Shown here piece by piece: positions 44,819 through 55,526 of a DNA stretch of 55,602 nucleotides. Both the position numbers and the translations under genes were made by a program. The notes beneath the pieces are model-generated. The model was given only the letters and a program-made list of their open reading frames with translations, did not search any database and was not told the DNA's origin. The stretch comes from Amanita rubescens (lineage: Eukaryota > Basidiomycota > Agaricomycetes > Agaricales > Amanitaceae): NCBI GenBank assembly GCA_015039365.1, contig WION01000349.1:1-55602 (forward strand). The letters are read 5' to 3'. How positions within the stretch are numbered: position 1 is the stretch's first letter; the number at the start of each line of letters is the position of its first letter.

Positions 44819-46571
44819 ATGGATCAGAGAGAAGCCCTGGTCAACGCGTATGAAGACCTAGGACAACGGGTTAATCAAAATTTGCGCATACAAAATGGTG
44901 ATGCGGCACGACTACAAGTTCAAATCGACGAGGTACGCGCGTTCGCGGCTGATGCAGAACGGGTATGTCGAATTTTCTCGTTACAATTGCAAAACTAATG
45001 CTCGCACGTATGCAGGCGCGGGCTTTATTAACGCAGGAGGACTATGATACCCTCCAGAATTCAATTAACGACATGGTTGCCTCTTTAAACGAAGCCGTAG
45101 CCGTGGCATGGGATGAGATGGAGGGAGATCCAATGCCCCTTTCCCATAGGGAAGCAAGGGGGGGTCCTGGTCGTCCTCGTGTCCAAATCGACAAGAACTT
45201 ACTGTCATTCACAATTCAAGGGATGACTTTGAAGGATATTGGAGACATGGTGGGGTGTTCGGCGAGAACGGTTCGCCGCCGCCTTCTGGAATATAACCTT
45301 GCCCAGCCCGCCCCACCCGTCATCCAGGAAGTCGTCCACCCAGATGGGACGATCGCTAAGGAGTGGCATCCGACAGGACCGACTCGTTTCGACCTCATAG
45401 ATGAGCCCGAACGCCTGGACGGCCTCGTGAGGGAGATCTTAGAATGTTTCCCCAATTATAGTCTGGAATTTGTCAGGGCCGGCATCAGATTTCAAGGTTA
45501 TAACGTCCAGCGTCGTTTGATTCGGGATTCCATGACAAGAGTGCGAGGGTTGCAAGCACGCTTCGTCAACAGACCGATTGAGAGGCGCGTATATTCAGTG
45601 CCTGAAGTCAACTCTCTTTGGCATCATGATGGCAATCATAGTAAGTTGCATTGCTACTCGTTCCGTCGATCGGCCTTCATCGCTCTGCGTTAGAACTCAT
45701 CAGATGGAAATTTGTGATACACGGTTTTATCGACGGCAAGTCGCGCTTCATCACGGGAATTAGATGCAGCACGAACAACAAGGCGGTCACTGTCTTGGAC
45801 CTCTTTCTTGAGGGCGTCGCAAACCACGGTCTCCCCAGTCGAGTGCGCGGAGACCATGGAACAGAAAATGTCAGGGTGGCTGCATACATGATACATGAAC
45901 GTGGTGATAATCGTGGGTCGTACATATGGGGAAGGTAACGATGACAATCTTAGAAACCAATACTAAATCGTACTAATCATGAACTTAGATCTGTACACAA
46001 CATTAGGATCGAAAGGTTATGGGTGGAGGTGGGTCGCATAATTGTCGCAAAGTGGAAGCCTTTCTTTCAATCTCTGGAAGAGCAACACGGATTACGAGTG
46101 GATTCAGCGGGCCATATTTGGTTGCTTCACCATCTCTTCCTCGACACCCTCAATAGCGACATCCAGCTATGGGCTGAGAATTGGAATACCCACGTGATGC
46201 GGCTCAAGGGGCGAAAGAACATGGCTCCGCGGGACATGTTCATGAGAGGATTAAGTAACCGCTCAGCCGTGATTGACGTTGGAGACGAAAACATCGGAGA
46301 TGTAGAGCAATTTGGCGTTGATTGGGAAGGTTTGGAAGATGAAGAGCTCATCAGGGAGCTGCAGGAACGGGGAGAGAATCCCTTCGACAATTATGCGCCG
46401 GATAGACTGAACGAAGTTCCATGTGAAGCGCCGCATTGCCCTTTGACACAAGACCAAGTGGAGGGCTTGGATGCGTTTCTGCGGACAGAGTTTAACATGC
46501 AATCAAACAATGTTCATGTCAAGACTGGCATATGGACACGAGCCCTAACGTGGTGCTTAGACCTATTCTAA
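44819..46571 (+). CDS. Retroviral-type (rve/DDE) integrase core protein
   Basis: Four exons (44819-44962, 45016-45640, 45694-45934, 45989-46571) give 530 aa. The N-terminus is helical, perhaps coiled coil. A Gly/Arg patch (RGGPGRPRV) leads to an HTH ([20 protein letters not shown]) and a second DNA-binding segment ([19 protein letters not shown]). The RNase H-fold catalytic core has the triad Asp253 in WHHDGNH, Asp310 in [11 protein letters not shown] and Glu345 in [10 protein letters not shown], giving DD(X34)E. After it come [13 protein letters not shown] and an acidic tail. It should cut and join DNA ends. This integrase class is multicopy in Agaricomycetes and also known from animals; it has no reverse transcriptase nearby. 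All catalytic residues and the frame are intact. Confidence 0.88.
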
Positions 46572-46705
46572 ATTGCATACGTATATAAACGCGACGTATA
46601 TTACGAATCGAAATTCAAGTCAGCCCTAACGTGGTTCTTAGACCTATTCTAAATGGCATACGTAAATAAACGCGCGACGTACATTACGAATCGAAATTCA
46701 AGTCA
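46542..46705 (+). repeat. 81-bp tandem duplication across the integrase stop
   Basis: Two copies starting at 46542 and 46623 share GCCCTAACGTGGT, CTTAGACCTATTCTAAAT, GCATACGTA and ACGAATCGAAATTCAAGTCA. The first includes the last codons and the stop (46569-46571). A few substitutions and a 2-bp indel separate the copies. Confidence 0.92.
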
Positions 46706-46826
46706 ACTGCATCAGGCGTCAATGATGGCAAGACTGCCCTTGCAAGTCCAGCGGATGTATTTTATGGTTCTATTTACTGACACTAGCGGTTTCTAGGTTT
46801 CGAGCCAATTTCTAAGGGTTCGCCTA

Positions 46827-49800
46827 TTATACTGCATTATAGTCATTGGCGGCGGTTGCGACTATCTTATGGAACCACAAGTCAAAAACCGGAACACCTG
46901 AGACCACCGGTTCCAGCAGCAGGTTCTGCACGTCCGGATCCAAATTCACTTCCAATTTTTTTAGGCACGTGGATATGCGCAATGGCTGGCGCTCGCTCGC
47001 GGGTTGCCGCGAACGCATATATTTCAGGCGCACCTGGTTCAAGGGAGTTAACGACTGTAGCCGGCGATGGAGGAGCAAGAACACACTTCGATATCTTTCT
47101 TATCATCTACGGGCAAAACAACAGAATCCGTCATGGCTTTCCAAAAGAGCGCCGGGCGCGTCGTGCGCGGCGACTTCAAGCTTTTTTTGTAGTCAGCCTC
47201 CGAGACGATGTTCCCCACAAGTTGGCGTGGATGTCCCTTACCTCTCATCCAATGGTAGAGACGAACTAGGAAAAGCTGCGCGTAGAGCTTGGCTTTGTCT
47301 TTGTGTTCTGCGAGACAGACATAATAGCAAGATATTCGTTTGTAGACGTCTTTAAACGATAGGATCCGATGGTTCCAAATCGTGGCCACAAGCTTGAACG
47401 CGTAGAGAAACCTGGCCCTATGGGTTTCACCTGGCGCTAGGGGCTACATTACCACATCCCTTTATCAAAATACACAACGAAGGAAGAAAGGATTAACTTA
47501 CCGGGAGAATGTCGTCGACTCTGCAGAGTTTCAAGCGTAACCCTTTCTGGAAGGCTTCGAATTGACGACGTTGCCATGGTGCGTGGTGGCCAACGAGGAG
47601 TGCCGTTAAGAGTGGGCGCACGATACCCTCGTGTTCATCACCCTCGCGCACACGCAGGAAAAGGGGTGCAGGTATCTCGGCCTGTGCAGCCCGGTCGATC
47701 AGAGTATTGTGAATCGGGTCACTTATAGAGAGCGTTGTATCTGGCGTCATGTTTAGGACGAGGGCAACAAGGTCATGGGTCTCCTTGTCAGGTAACATCG
47801 CGAGTAGATGTTCAGGCAAGTAGTCTTGATACGGGCGCAAAAGGAAATCAAAGCATGAATCGTCTTGGAAGAAGGCTGCGTAAACGAGGAACGGGTTGAC
47901 TGGATAAGGCTCAAGCAGGAGTTGCACCATCACTAGTGCCGTCAACACGCCATCTGTTTCATAATCTATATATGCGGGCGCGCGTATAAGATTGGGTGGA
48001 AGGGACATATCCAATGTGCGATAGGCTCCACCTTGGAAGGGAACCCAACGGTTATCCCCCTTTACGCGTAGATCAAGAGCACCTTGATGAACACTTTGTG
48101 ATGGCCCATCGCCAAGTGCGGGAATCTTATTCTTGCCTCTGAACCTGAATGAGATCATGCTCGAGCGACGTGCAATGCCACTTACATAAAAAAGGGTCGC
48201 AGTGAAGACAACAACGCGCTACTGTTCCGGATGTTGCATGTGATTTGCTCAGGGTCTTCGGGTTCGTATTGATACGGCGCGGTGCCTGATATCAATGACT
48301 TCACCAAATGGACGAATGCCGGTGAGGCCAGCTCGATTGAAGGCGCGCCGAGACGGAACACCTGGTGGATCGACTGAGAACGGATATGAAGCTGCCAGAC
48401 TCTGATATCGTCCAATCGTGGCAGCTGTACTTCGCCTTTATCTGCCGAGGGATCGTCAACTTCTTCATACAAGTCGAGATCAATTGGCGAATCTGCCCTG
48501 TCGTTTTCAATGTCGTCCTGCAATAGCGTCGTCGCGTCTTCGCCCTCATTTCGGGTTTCTACCATTTCGATGTCGCTATCGCTGGTTTCCTCAGAAGATG
48601 TAGAATTCTCGCCTGGGCGGCGCCGCTTAGCGTTGCCGGGCTTGAGCTGTAGATATGGATTGGCAAGAGAAGCGATCATTGTGGCAACTCTTACCGTGGG
48701 CGATGAGATGCGGCGTCGACGGCCAGAAGCCTGAGTTGTTTATATCATGGGAGGACTTTCTGATTTAAAAAATCACCTACAGATGAACTAGCGCCCTCTG
48801 CTGATGGGCATTCGTTGTTAATACATCCTCCATTTCTTGCAATGGGTTTCAGTTTAAGCCATTTGAAGGTATCACCACCGAGAAGGCGCCATGGCATGCA
48901 AGCGTGTTGAAGGCGATTCAGTGGTCCGTCGGGAATGGGGCCTCGAAGGTTACCACGTGTAGGGGCTAACAGATAGGTATGAATCAATTGCATGGATGAT
49001 AGCGAAAGAGGACTGACCAAGCAAGAGAAAAGGAGCCTCACGTGTATTCGTTTGAACGAGAACGATCGTCGCATGTTGGCGCAAGAACTCGGTAGTGAAT
49101 TCGGCAAGACCTGCTAAGCCCACTTGGAAAGCCCACTTCGACCTCTTTTGCTTGGATTTGGATTGACCCAACACGTCCCATGCGAGGCTATTGAACGTGT
49201 TGCCGTCGTCATCGTCTGGGCGCTTGAGCTGGAATTCGTTGGCGTCCAGATGCAATTTCAAGGCACGATCAATCGTCATCCATGGATTGGGCGCATTTTG
49301 ACTTAATTCTACATGAAACACCAGATTATGTCTCGACAAGTGGTCGACGACTACACCAAGCTCCCTGATGTTGAAAACAGGTTCGGGTGGCGGTTGTCCT
49401 GCGTAGGAATAATTGTTATCAAGCTAAGAAGTTTAAGTGACATGTTATCATGAAACAGGGAGAGAGGGATACGCACGACAAATGGCCATATTGCACAATT
49501 ATATTGAATAATCGTGGACGCGGCAGAAGGCACTTGTGGAATAGGGACGGACACTTGGCTGCGGCTTCTGCGTGCTTTGGAGGGACGATGGTTCGCTGCT
49601 GCCTCCATTCTCTGGCGATTTGCTGTGCTGACGGCCGCGGTGGCATTCGTCCATGAATGTAGTGATCGATTGCCGACATTAGCAAATGCACGCGCGGGAG
49701 GGCTACGTGCCACCTGAGCGGCGGCTTCGGTGGCATTGGGCTGAATTGGAGAAGCGGCAGCTGCAGCAGCAGAAGCTCCACTGGCGTTTGCCTCGGCTTG

Positions 49801-50163
49801 TGTAGAGACAAGTATCTCGTGGAGGTCGAATGACTGGCCGCAGACACATAACGTAGGGTTATCTCCTTGATTCTAAATAAAAAATCAGACGCTAACTAAT
49901 CGGATGGTAAACAGACGAGTTACATGGGGATGATACCCTCCGCAATGGCTTGAAAGGCATCCACCTTGACCTACTGATGGTGGAGGTGGGACTATATGCA
50001 TCCACCACGGATGCTGGCAAATGCAGACCTCATCGGGACTCTTAGGCATCCGCCTTAAGTTGATGCCATCATCTTCTCGAAAGACGGCCTTGGGACAGCG
50101 GCACCCCTCTCTCAGAGTGCAATGGGCGCGTATTGCCAAAGCTGTTGGGATAACTTCTGGCAT
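46827..50163 (-). CDS. HECT-like ubiquitin-ligase-type protein with Cys-rich N-terminus
   Basis: Eight exons (49924-50163, 49473-49872, 49018-49398, 48781-48965, 48186-48730, 47502-48144, 47087-47443, 46827-47033) chain in phase to 2958 nt, 985 aa. The N-terminus has a Cys/His cluster (GCRCPKAVFREDDGINL, then CICQHPWWMH and LCVCGQSFD), perhaps metal-binding. A long linker follows. The C-terminal third fits a diverged HECT domain: TDGVLTALVMVQLLLEPYP (N-lobe), WQRRQFEAFQKGL (usual QxxAFxxGF block), then ERQPLRISTCLKKLEV, where Cys940 sits as the thioester cysteine 45 residues from the end, and a final FDLWFHK. If active it would pass ubiquitin to substrates. Only the C-lobe signature is strong; the rest is tentative. 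It lies within the proposed element, tail-to-tail with the integrase. Confidence 0.72.
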
Positions 50164-51975
50164 GAGAAGATGAGGGTGGGAGCAAAGGTATGGCACAGTT
50201 TTTTTTTTTCGCTGAAGCATCGGATCACTTGTTTGGATAGGATGTCAGCGATTTTTACGATAGGGAAGGTCGGCCGCCGACGGATGCACGTTTAAGCTCG
50301 GCTTACACGGGAATAGGGATATTCTTTTGCCAAATTTGAAATATAAATCATTGAGCAGGACGTATCATGGCGATAGAACACTACTATCTGCATCATGGCT
50401 CGGCTTTCCCGGGTACGTGGGTATGTTGTTTTCAAATATACCTTGTTCAAGCAGAAGCGGTAGGGGCGGTGACGGCCGTATGTGGAACACTTGTGTCATA
50501 ATCTAAAAATAGGACGACATGCAGCTGAGCTGTTCTGGGATATACGCGAGGAGGTGAAACAGGGGAGGGGAACGGAGGATAAGGTCCAATGAGGAACTTG
50601 ACGAACATTGAAGAATTTAGGCGCGGGAAATTGATGCGCCGTCGAGGAGTCGCGACCTATTTTAACGTTACCCCATATGTCAGTCGGAGCGCGTGACATC
50701 AGGCCTTCCTCCGTTACCAAAGCAACCTTCGCCAGAATGGTGGATTGTTAACTGTGGATATCCGTTGGTATTGAAGGTGCCGTCACGTACCGTGTGTCGT
50801 GAATGGAGTCCGGACATTATTGCATTCGTGGTCCCGTCCCGTTCCCGAGCCGACGATCATGCCTCTATCACTGATGCATCAAGGCCGTATTTGATCCGTT
50901 TGATTGTGGCGATGACGAGTGGCGTACAACTGTTAAGAAGTTATCGTTTTTGCGCGTGAACGCTAACTCATATTATATAGAGAATAGATTGGGATGTTGG
51001 ACGCAGTATTGTGTTCATACGGGACTACAAGATGAAGTACGGAGAAGTGAAGATATGATATATGGAATGCATTCTAAAAACAGGGCGTACTGCCGGGATA
51101 TGATATGATAGTGAATCGTGTTGTTGGCATCAGGCGAAGGGGCACGCGTTGTCCATCACTTCAGAACATCGCGAAGGATATAAAATATCAAGAAATATGT
51201 TTTCGAGAGCGAAGAAATGACTATCACACGTCCTCCGCGCCCCTACCGCTCTGGACTCTCCTGTATTGTTCCAAGGGATCCTTCTTCCACCTACGAATGA
51301 CCGAATGCAATACTTTGCTTTTCGTGAATAATGGGTTAATTGGCCGTCGGTGAACGCACCTGCAGAACAATACCCGGCAAGGCCGCTTGCCAATGTCTCA
51401 AACACTCTAAACAAAACATTCGTCGCTTTACGTCGTCAAAATTTGATTGCGACGCTGTAGTGCCTCGCGGACGAACCATCGAACAAAACCGACCCCAACG
51501 CATTCCCCATACGTTTCATACTATCTCGAATGAAGACCGCTATCGACGGTGAAAGAGTATTTGGGATTAATAGGTCAAGGACGCACCAGGCATGGCTTGA
51601 TTTGGTATGAACGCGGTAACAGGAGGTCAAACGAATGGTACGGGCAGGAGAAGAAGCTCAAAATGGTAAAAGGTCCGGGTGGGTATGCTTGGCGTTGCGA
51701 GTGCTTCACGGCGATGAGTCGTGACAAGAACGCAGCGCACCACTCGACGTGCGGGCTCGGGGTTCAGCATCTTTCTCCAGCTCTGCGCAGACAGCTTTTC
51801 CACCCTCAAGCCTTTGTCGAAATGTCACGCAACCAGTAATCCCTCGACGCACCCAGCAGCAGCAACCTGAATACCATCACTCTAGCTTCGGCCAGACCAG
51901 GTGCGACTCTCGCTACCTCACTCGCTCTTCTCTTTGCTCATTCACCTCTAGTTTTCCTCGGTACCCAAATAGAGT
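50164..51975. other. Intergenic, no supported gene
   Basis: About 1.8 kb with short frames only. A poly-T run at 50201-50210 lies close upstream of the HECT-like start. No motif-bearing ORF was found. Confidence 0.4.
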
Positions 51976-53615
51976 TTGCCCGTACCCTCGCCGTCCGTCA
52001 TACTCGTAATCGACCGTCGTAGCCGCGACACTTACGCAACAGGTTTGCTTGCTCAACTTTTACGCAAAGTCTCTCCAGGGTTGAAGCCAGCCGTCATCAA
52101 TTTACTCAAACAATGTCCAAATCCTCGATCCGTTCACGACTTCGACCTGACAGAGCTCATCTTGGAATTCGCGCGAGAGTTTGATAAGACTTCGTCGTGA
52201 TTGATGCCGTAGACGAATGTGACAATCTTTCCGAGTTGCTACCAGCTCTGACAGTTCTAGCTGTGGAAATCAACGTGCTCGCTACTGGTCGCGTCAATTC
52301 TCAAATTCGCAACGAGTTTCAGGGGCACGGAAAGGTGATAATTGGACGAGACGATATCAACCATGACGCGCGGAGGTTCGTCGAAACGGATGTGAGGCAC
52401 GTCAAAACTCGGGATCCCCAGCTAGTTCGGGACATTATTGATAGGTTGATCTCCGGTGCACAAGGAACGTAAGCACGTAAGCATTATCTATCCGATTTAC
52501 ATCTTTTGATGGAGATCCTGACGTTTCTCTTCAGCTTTCTATGGCCGTCGTATCACATGCGGCGATTGAGAAAGTTGCGGACAGATTACGATATACGAGA
52601 AGCTTTGGACGACTTACCCCACGGAATGGAGGACACGTTATCTAGGGCTCTCGAAACCATTGATGCGCATCCTAATTCGGACCGCATTCGTCGAGTGCTG
52701 CGACTGGCTATATACGCAGTACAACCTCTCACGCTGTACGAATTGGCGGAAGGCATCGCGACAGGTGAAATGATCGACGTATGGGACCCAGCACGCGTCG
52801 TGACGGATCCAATATCCCTCATCGACGATTGCGCAAACCTCCTCGTCTGTGCTCCCAGCAGTACTTTTCCATATCTCCCTGACGTGGTTATTCCTTTTCA
52901 CGCGTCTGTCAAAGAATTCCTCGCGAACCCTGCCAGGATAACCCAGCCGTTCCTCAGATATGCCCTGTACCCGCAGAGTGTTGTACATTGCGATTTGGCA
53001 TACGAGGAACTAGGAGCGCTGCAGCTTTACGACAAGAATGGCGTCAAGGTTGAGCTTCATCTCCTCACTCCCGGCCAACTCGCCGTCAGACTCGATCTTG
53101 CGATGTTGATCCCACATTTTTGTACTGAAGAACTCATGGCTGAAGATAACAGAGGTTCAACACCGCTATGCGTCGCCGTGGAAAGATCTGCCTCCCTAAT
53201 GCTTGTCGACAACCTTTTAAGGAGGGTGGACGTTAATCAAATCAACTGCAACAGTGAAACGGCCCTTCATATCGCTGCGTCCACCGAAGACGTTTCGGAA
53301 TTGGAAGCTATCATTCACCGGGTTTTGGTGGCTGGTGCAAATCCACACTTTCAGAACGACGAGGGACAGAGTGCACTGCACCTTCTGATGAACAATCCTA
53401 TGCGAGCATTGTCATGTGTATCCCTCCTGCTACGGCGCGGGGCTGATATCCATGCCCGCGATGCGTATTCTCGCACATCACTTCCGGTTCATCGACGTCC
53501 TTCAGCTGATTTTAGGACGTGGAACTGAATCTGGACTCGCGCGCTACGAGCGGCTCCTTCATTATCGGTTACTCTGAAGGATTCGAACCATCGCTATCAA
53601 CACCTTTCCATTTTT
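51976..53615 (+). pseudogene. STAND/NACHT-ankyrin protein, frameshifted
   Basis: The plus strand reads GLLAQLLRKVSPGLKPAVIN, then LILEFAREFDKT. Then, in another frame, FVVIDAVDECDNLSELLPAL (Walker B of fungal NACHT-type NTPases), LATGRVNSQIR, and, after a 66-nt intron (52469-52534), LRTDYDIREALDDLPHGMED and an alpha-helical region ending in ankyrin repeats (STPLCVAVERSA, ETALHIAAST, QSALHLLMNN). One base change of frame is needed at about 52190, and another at about 53480 after which ankyrin-like FIDVLQLILGRG continues. No P-loop exon is visible upstream. Such proteins act in fungal self/non-self recognition; this copy is dead or split. Confidence 0.65.
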
Positions 53616-53717
53616 CAAGCCTTTTAAACACATATCTACAAGCAGGTCCTTCAGTTACTTTCAAGGATTCGAACCATCGCTATCAACATTCCATTTTTCA
53701 AGCTCGTAAACACATAT
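53577..53717 (+). repeat. 86-bp tandem duplication after the ankyrin gene
   Basis: Copies start at 53577 and 53663 with AAGGATTCGAACCATCGCTA. Both hold a CCATTTTTCAAGC and an AAACACATAT block. Confidence 0.88.
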
Positions 53718-53992
53718 GTTTATCGCTATCAGTCGCTCTCGAAACTTCTGTGGTCTCAATTCATACTCCTTGCTCTCGTTCAATTCTGCTAGCCACCGGT
53801 CTCGCTAGAAGTAGAAATATAGTAGAATTTTCGTTCCAATGTTTAGCTTGAGAAATACAACGAGTCGTTTGTCTCAATACTTCATGCTCGTGCACGAACA
53901 ATGCATGGACCACGCATTGGGGATGAATGGGTCACGCGTTGGTCATGAGTGTTCGACGCGTTGTTGTAAATTCACTTTTTCAAGTTGGAGGT

Positions 53993-54181
53993 GTGGACGA
54001 CGAGTGATCACGCAAGGATGATTTTTGCTTCGAAAAGTCAATCATGCGTGGCCCACGTACGATCATGCGTGATCATGTATTGGCCATGGGTGATCATGTG
54101 TGGCCATACGTCGTCCACTCGTGATCATGCGTGATCACGCAGATCTTGCATGGATAATGCATGATCATGTATGATCATTCG
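53993..54181. repeat. Right-end degenerate palindromic repeats
   Basis: Dense GATCATGCGTGATCATG, GGTGATCATGTGTGGCC and TCGTGATCATGCGTGATCAC units with CGTCGTCCAC at 54109 and its reverse complement GTGGACGACG at 53993. Same words as at 36.52-36.73 kb; not coding. Confidence 0.8.
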
Positions 54182-54187
54182 ATTTAG

Positions 54188-54474
54188 TCCAATTTGGCGG
54201 AGCAAAGAAGACATCAACGAGGCATCCGGCTATTCCCAATCACGCTATTCATAACGGGTACTCTCCGCCTCCTCGTCCTACACCTTCTTCCTCCTCAACC
54301 CCAATTCAAGACGGATCAGCTGATCTCAAGGCCGGCGAATCTAAATTGGCAGAGGAAGGTAACAGAATGCAGCCACCGATTGGGAAGTTGAAGGGGACAG
54401 TCAAGATGATCGGTGGTAGGGCCATTTTATGGACCATGGCGAGCGTTCCACGTTTCCTCTTACTCGTTTATTAA
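54188..54474 (+). pseudogene. Candidate 3' exon of the gene broken at 36505
   Basis: Open from an acceptor (GATTTAG, 54181-54187) to TAA at 54472-54474. It reads FGGAKKTSTRHPAIPNHAI, GYSPPPRPTPSSSS, then SADLKAGESKLAEEGNRM and IGKLKGTVKMIGGR. The phase (two bases to complete a codon) matches the single base left at the 36505 donor. No ATG or own upstream exon is visible on this side, as all DNA before it is repeat array. It could instead belong to an unseen gene or be chance. Confidence 0.38.
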
Positions 54475-55526
54475 TATGAAAGTAGACGTTGAGCTATGTT
54501 GAACAAGATGATCCAGAATGGGTCGTGAATGGTGTTCAGATTGGATGTATTGGTTCAGCGGCTGGGTTCGTGGTGCAGAGCAGTGTCTCTTTTGTTCATT
54601 AATGCTATTACGGTTGTCGTTTGGGGCTTGTAGCACTCGGGGAGATCCAGTTGGGCCGAGTTGGCAATGGAATGTATAGTTACGCAGTATCTGTGTAAAC
54701 GCGACAGCATTTTCCTTATTGATTAGATAAAGCCTTCCCGAGAGATACAAAGCGTCTATAGCACAATATTGAATACAGGACTGGATGCTAACTCCACCAA
54801 ACAAATCACTTCGGAAAGCTACTAACCGCAGAGAGAAAATGGCTGGATGGATGGAGGGATACGGATACTGAGAATCTGAATCGTGATCAGGGCGGCCGAG
54901 AGTAGGTGCGCATTGTGCAGTAAGACTCCTGTTGCGATCCGTTACTATCGATATCGATATTCCAAACAATGGGAAATACTACCGTCACGGTCCTTCCTCG
55001 TCAACACATTCACCAGGCATTCCGAGCGAAATAACATTTGCATCGCGCTATAAGCATTACGAACTGTCGGATATATTAGGTTGAGCGAGAACGTGTAGTC
55101 AGATAAGGGCGAGGAGGATATAACCGTCGAGATTTGCGCTCGGAAGTGCTGGCTGTATGACGAGAATCTGTGGAAGGGCGAGGTCGGTGGCAAAGGAGAC
55201 ACCGTCGTTCGACCATGTCCCAGATCATGATGGCGCCGATGACGACGAGAGGAAGAAGGATGACAGCGGCGGTTTTCCCGTGGGAAGAACAAGATTGGGA
55301 ACTGAGGAAGATGAGGTCGTGTTGGACATGAGCGAGGGAGTTCCAGGTTGAGTGCTGGGTTGCTGAGTTCTCGCGCGAGAACAGTGTAGAAGGAAGGGAA
55401 TAAGGTCTACGAGACCTCCTCTCGGCGGTGAGAAAGATCGGTGCCGCGTTAGCCTATTCTTTGACGGACGACGTGGGAGAACTGAAGTGACGGACCCTAA
55501 AGCTCTTATCTCCTCCCCTCATCGAT
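54475..55526. other. Intergenic, no supported gene
   Basis: Frames on both strands (for example minus 54945-55292) lack motifs. The segment should include the promoter of the gene that starts at 55527. Confidence 0.4.

Larger units (their letters stand above)
36506..54187. mobile_element. Putative 17.7-kb mobile element with DDE integrase and cargo
   Basis: Bounded on the left by a GTAAGTTTGCCCGAG remnant and on the right by ATTCGATTTAG, with degenerate TGATCATGCGTGATCA and GTCGTCCAC repeats just inside both ends. Inside lie an integrase (44819), an unknown protein divergent from it (44714), an NGN/KOW Spt5-like protein (41047), a HECT-like protein (50163), an orphan HTH ORF (42.4 kb), an RGG-rich ORF (37.5 kb) and a broken STAND/ankyrin gene (52-53.6 kb). 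The flanks read as two parts of one gene. The boundary is inferred; I found no clear terminal inverted repeat or target duplication by eye. It could instead be a cluster of several old elements. Confidence 0.42.

Noticed and set aside
53577..53717. tRNA-like GGATTCGAACC blocks
   Set aside because: They look like T-arm sequences but lie in an 86-bp tandem repeat with no acceptor stem or anticodon arm that pairs.
36506..54187. Classical Maverick/Polinton identity for the insert
   Set aside because: An integrase is present, but I see no protein-primed DNA polymerase, protease or capsid genes and no long terminal inverted repeats.
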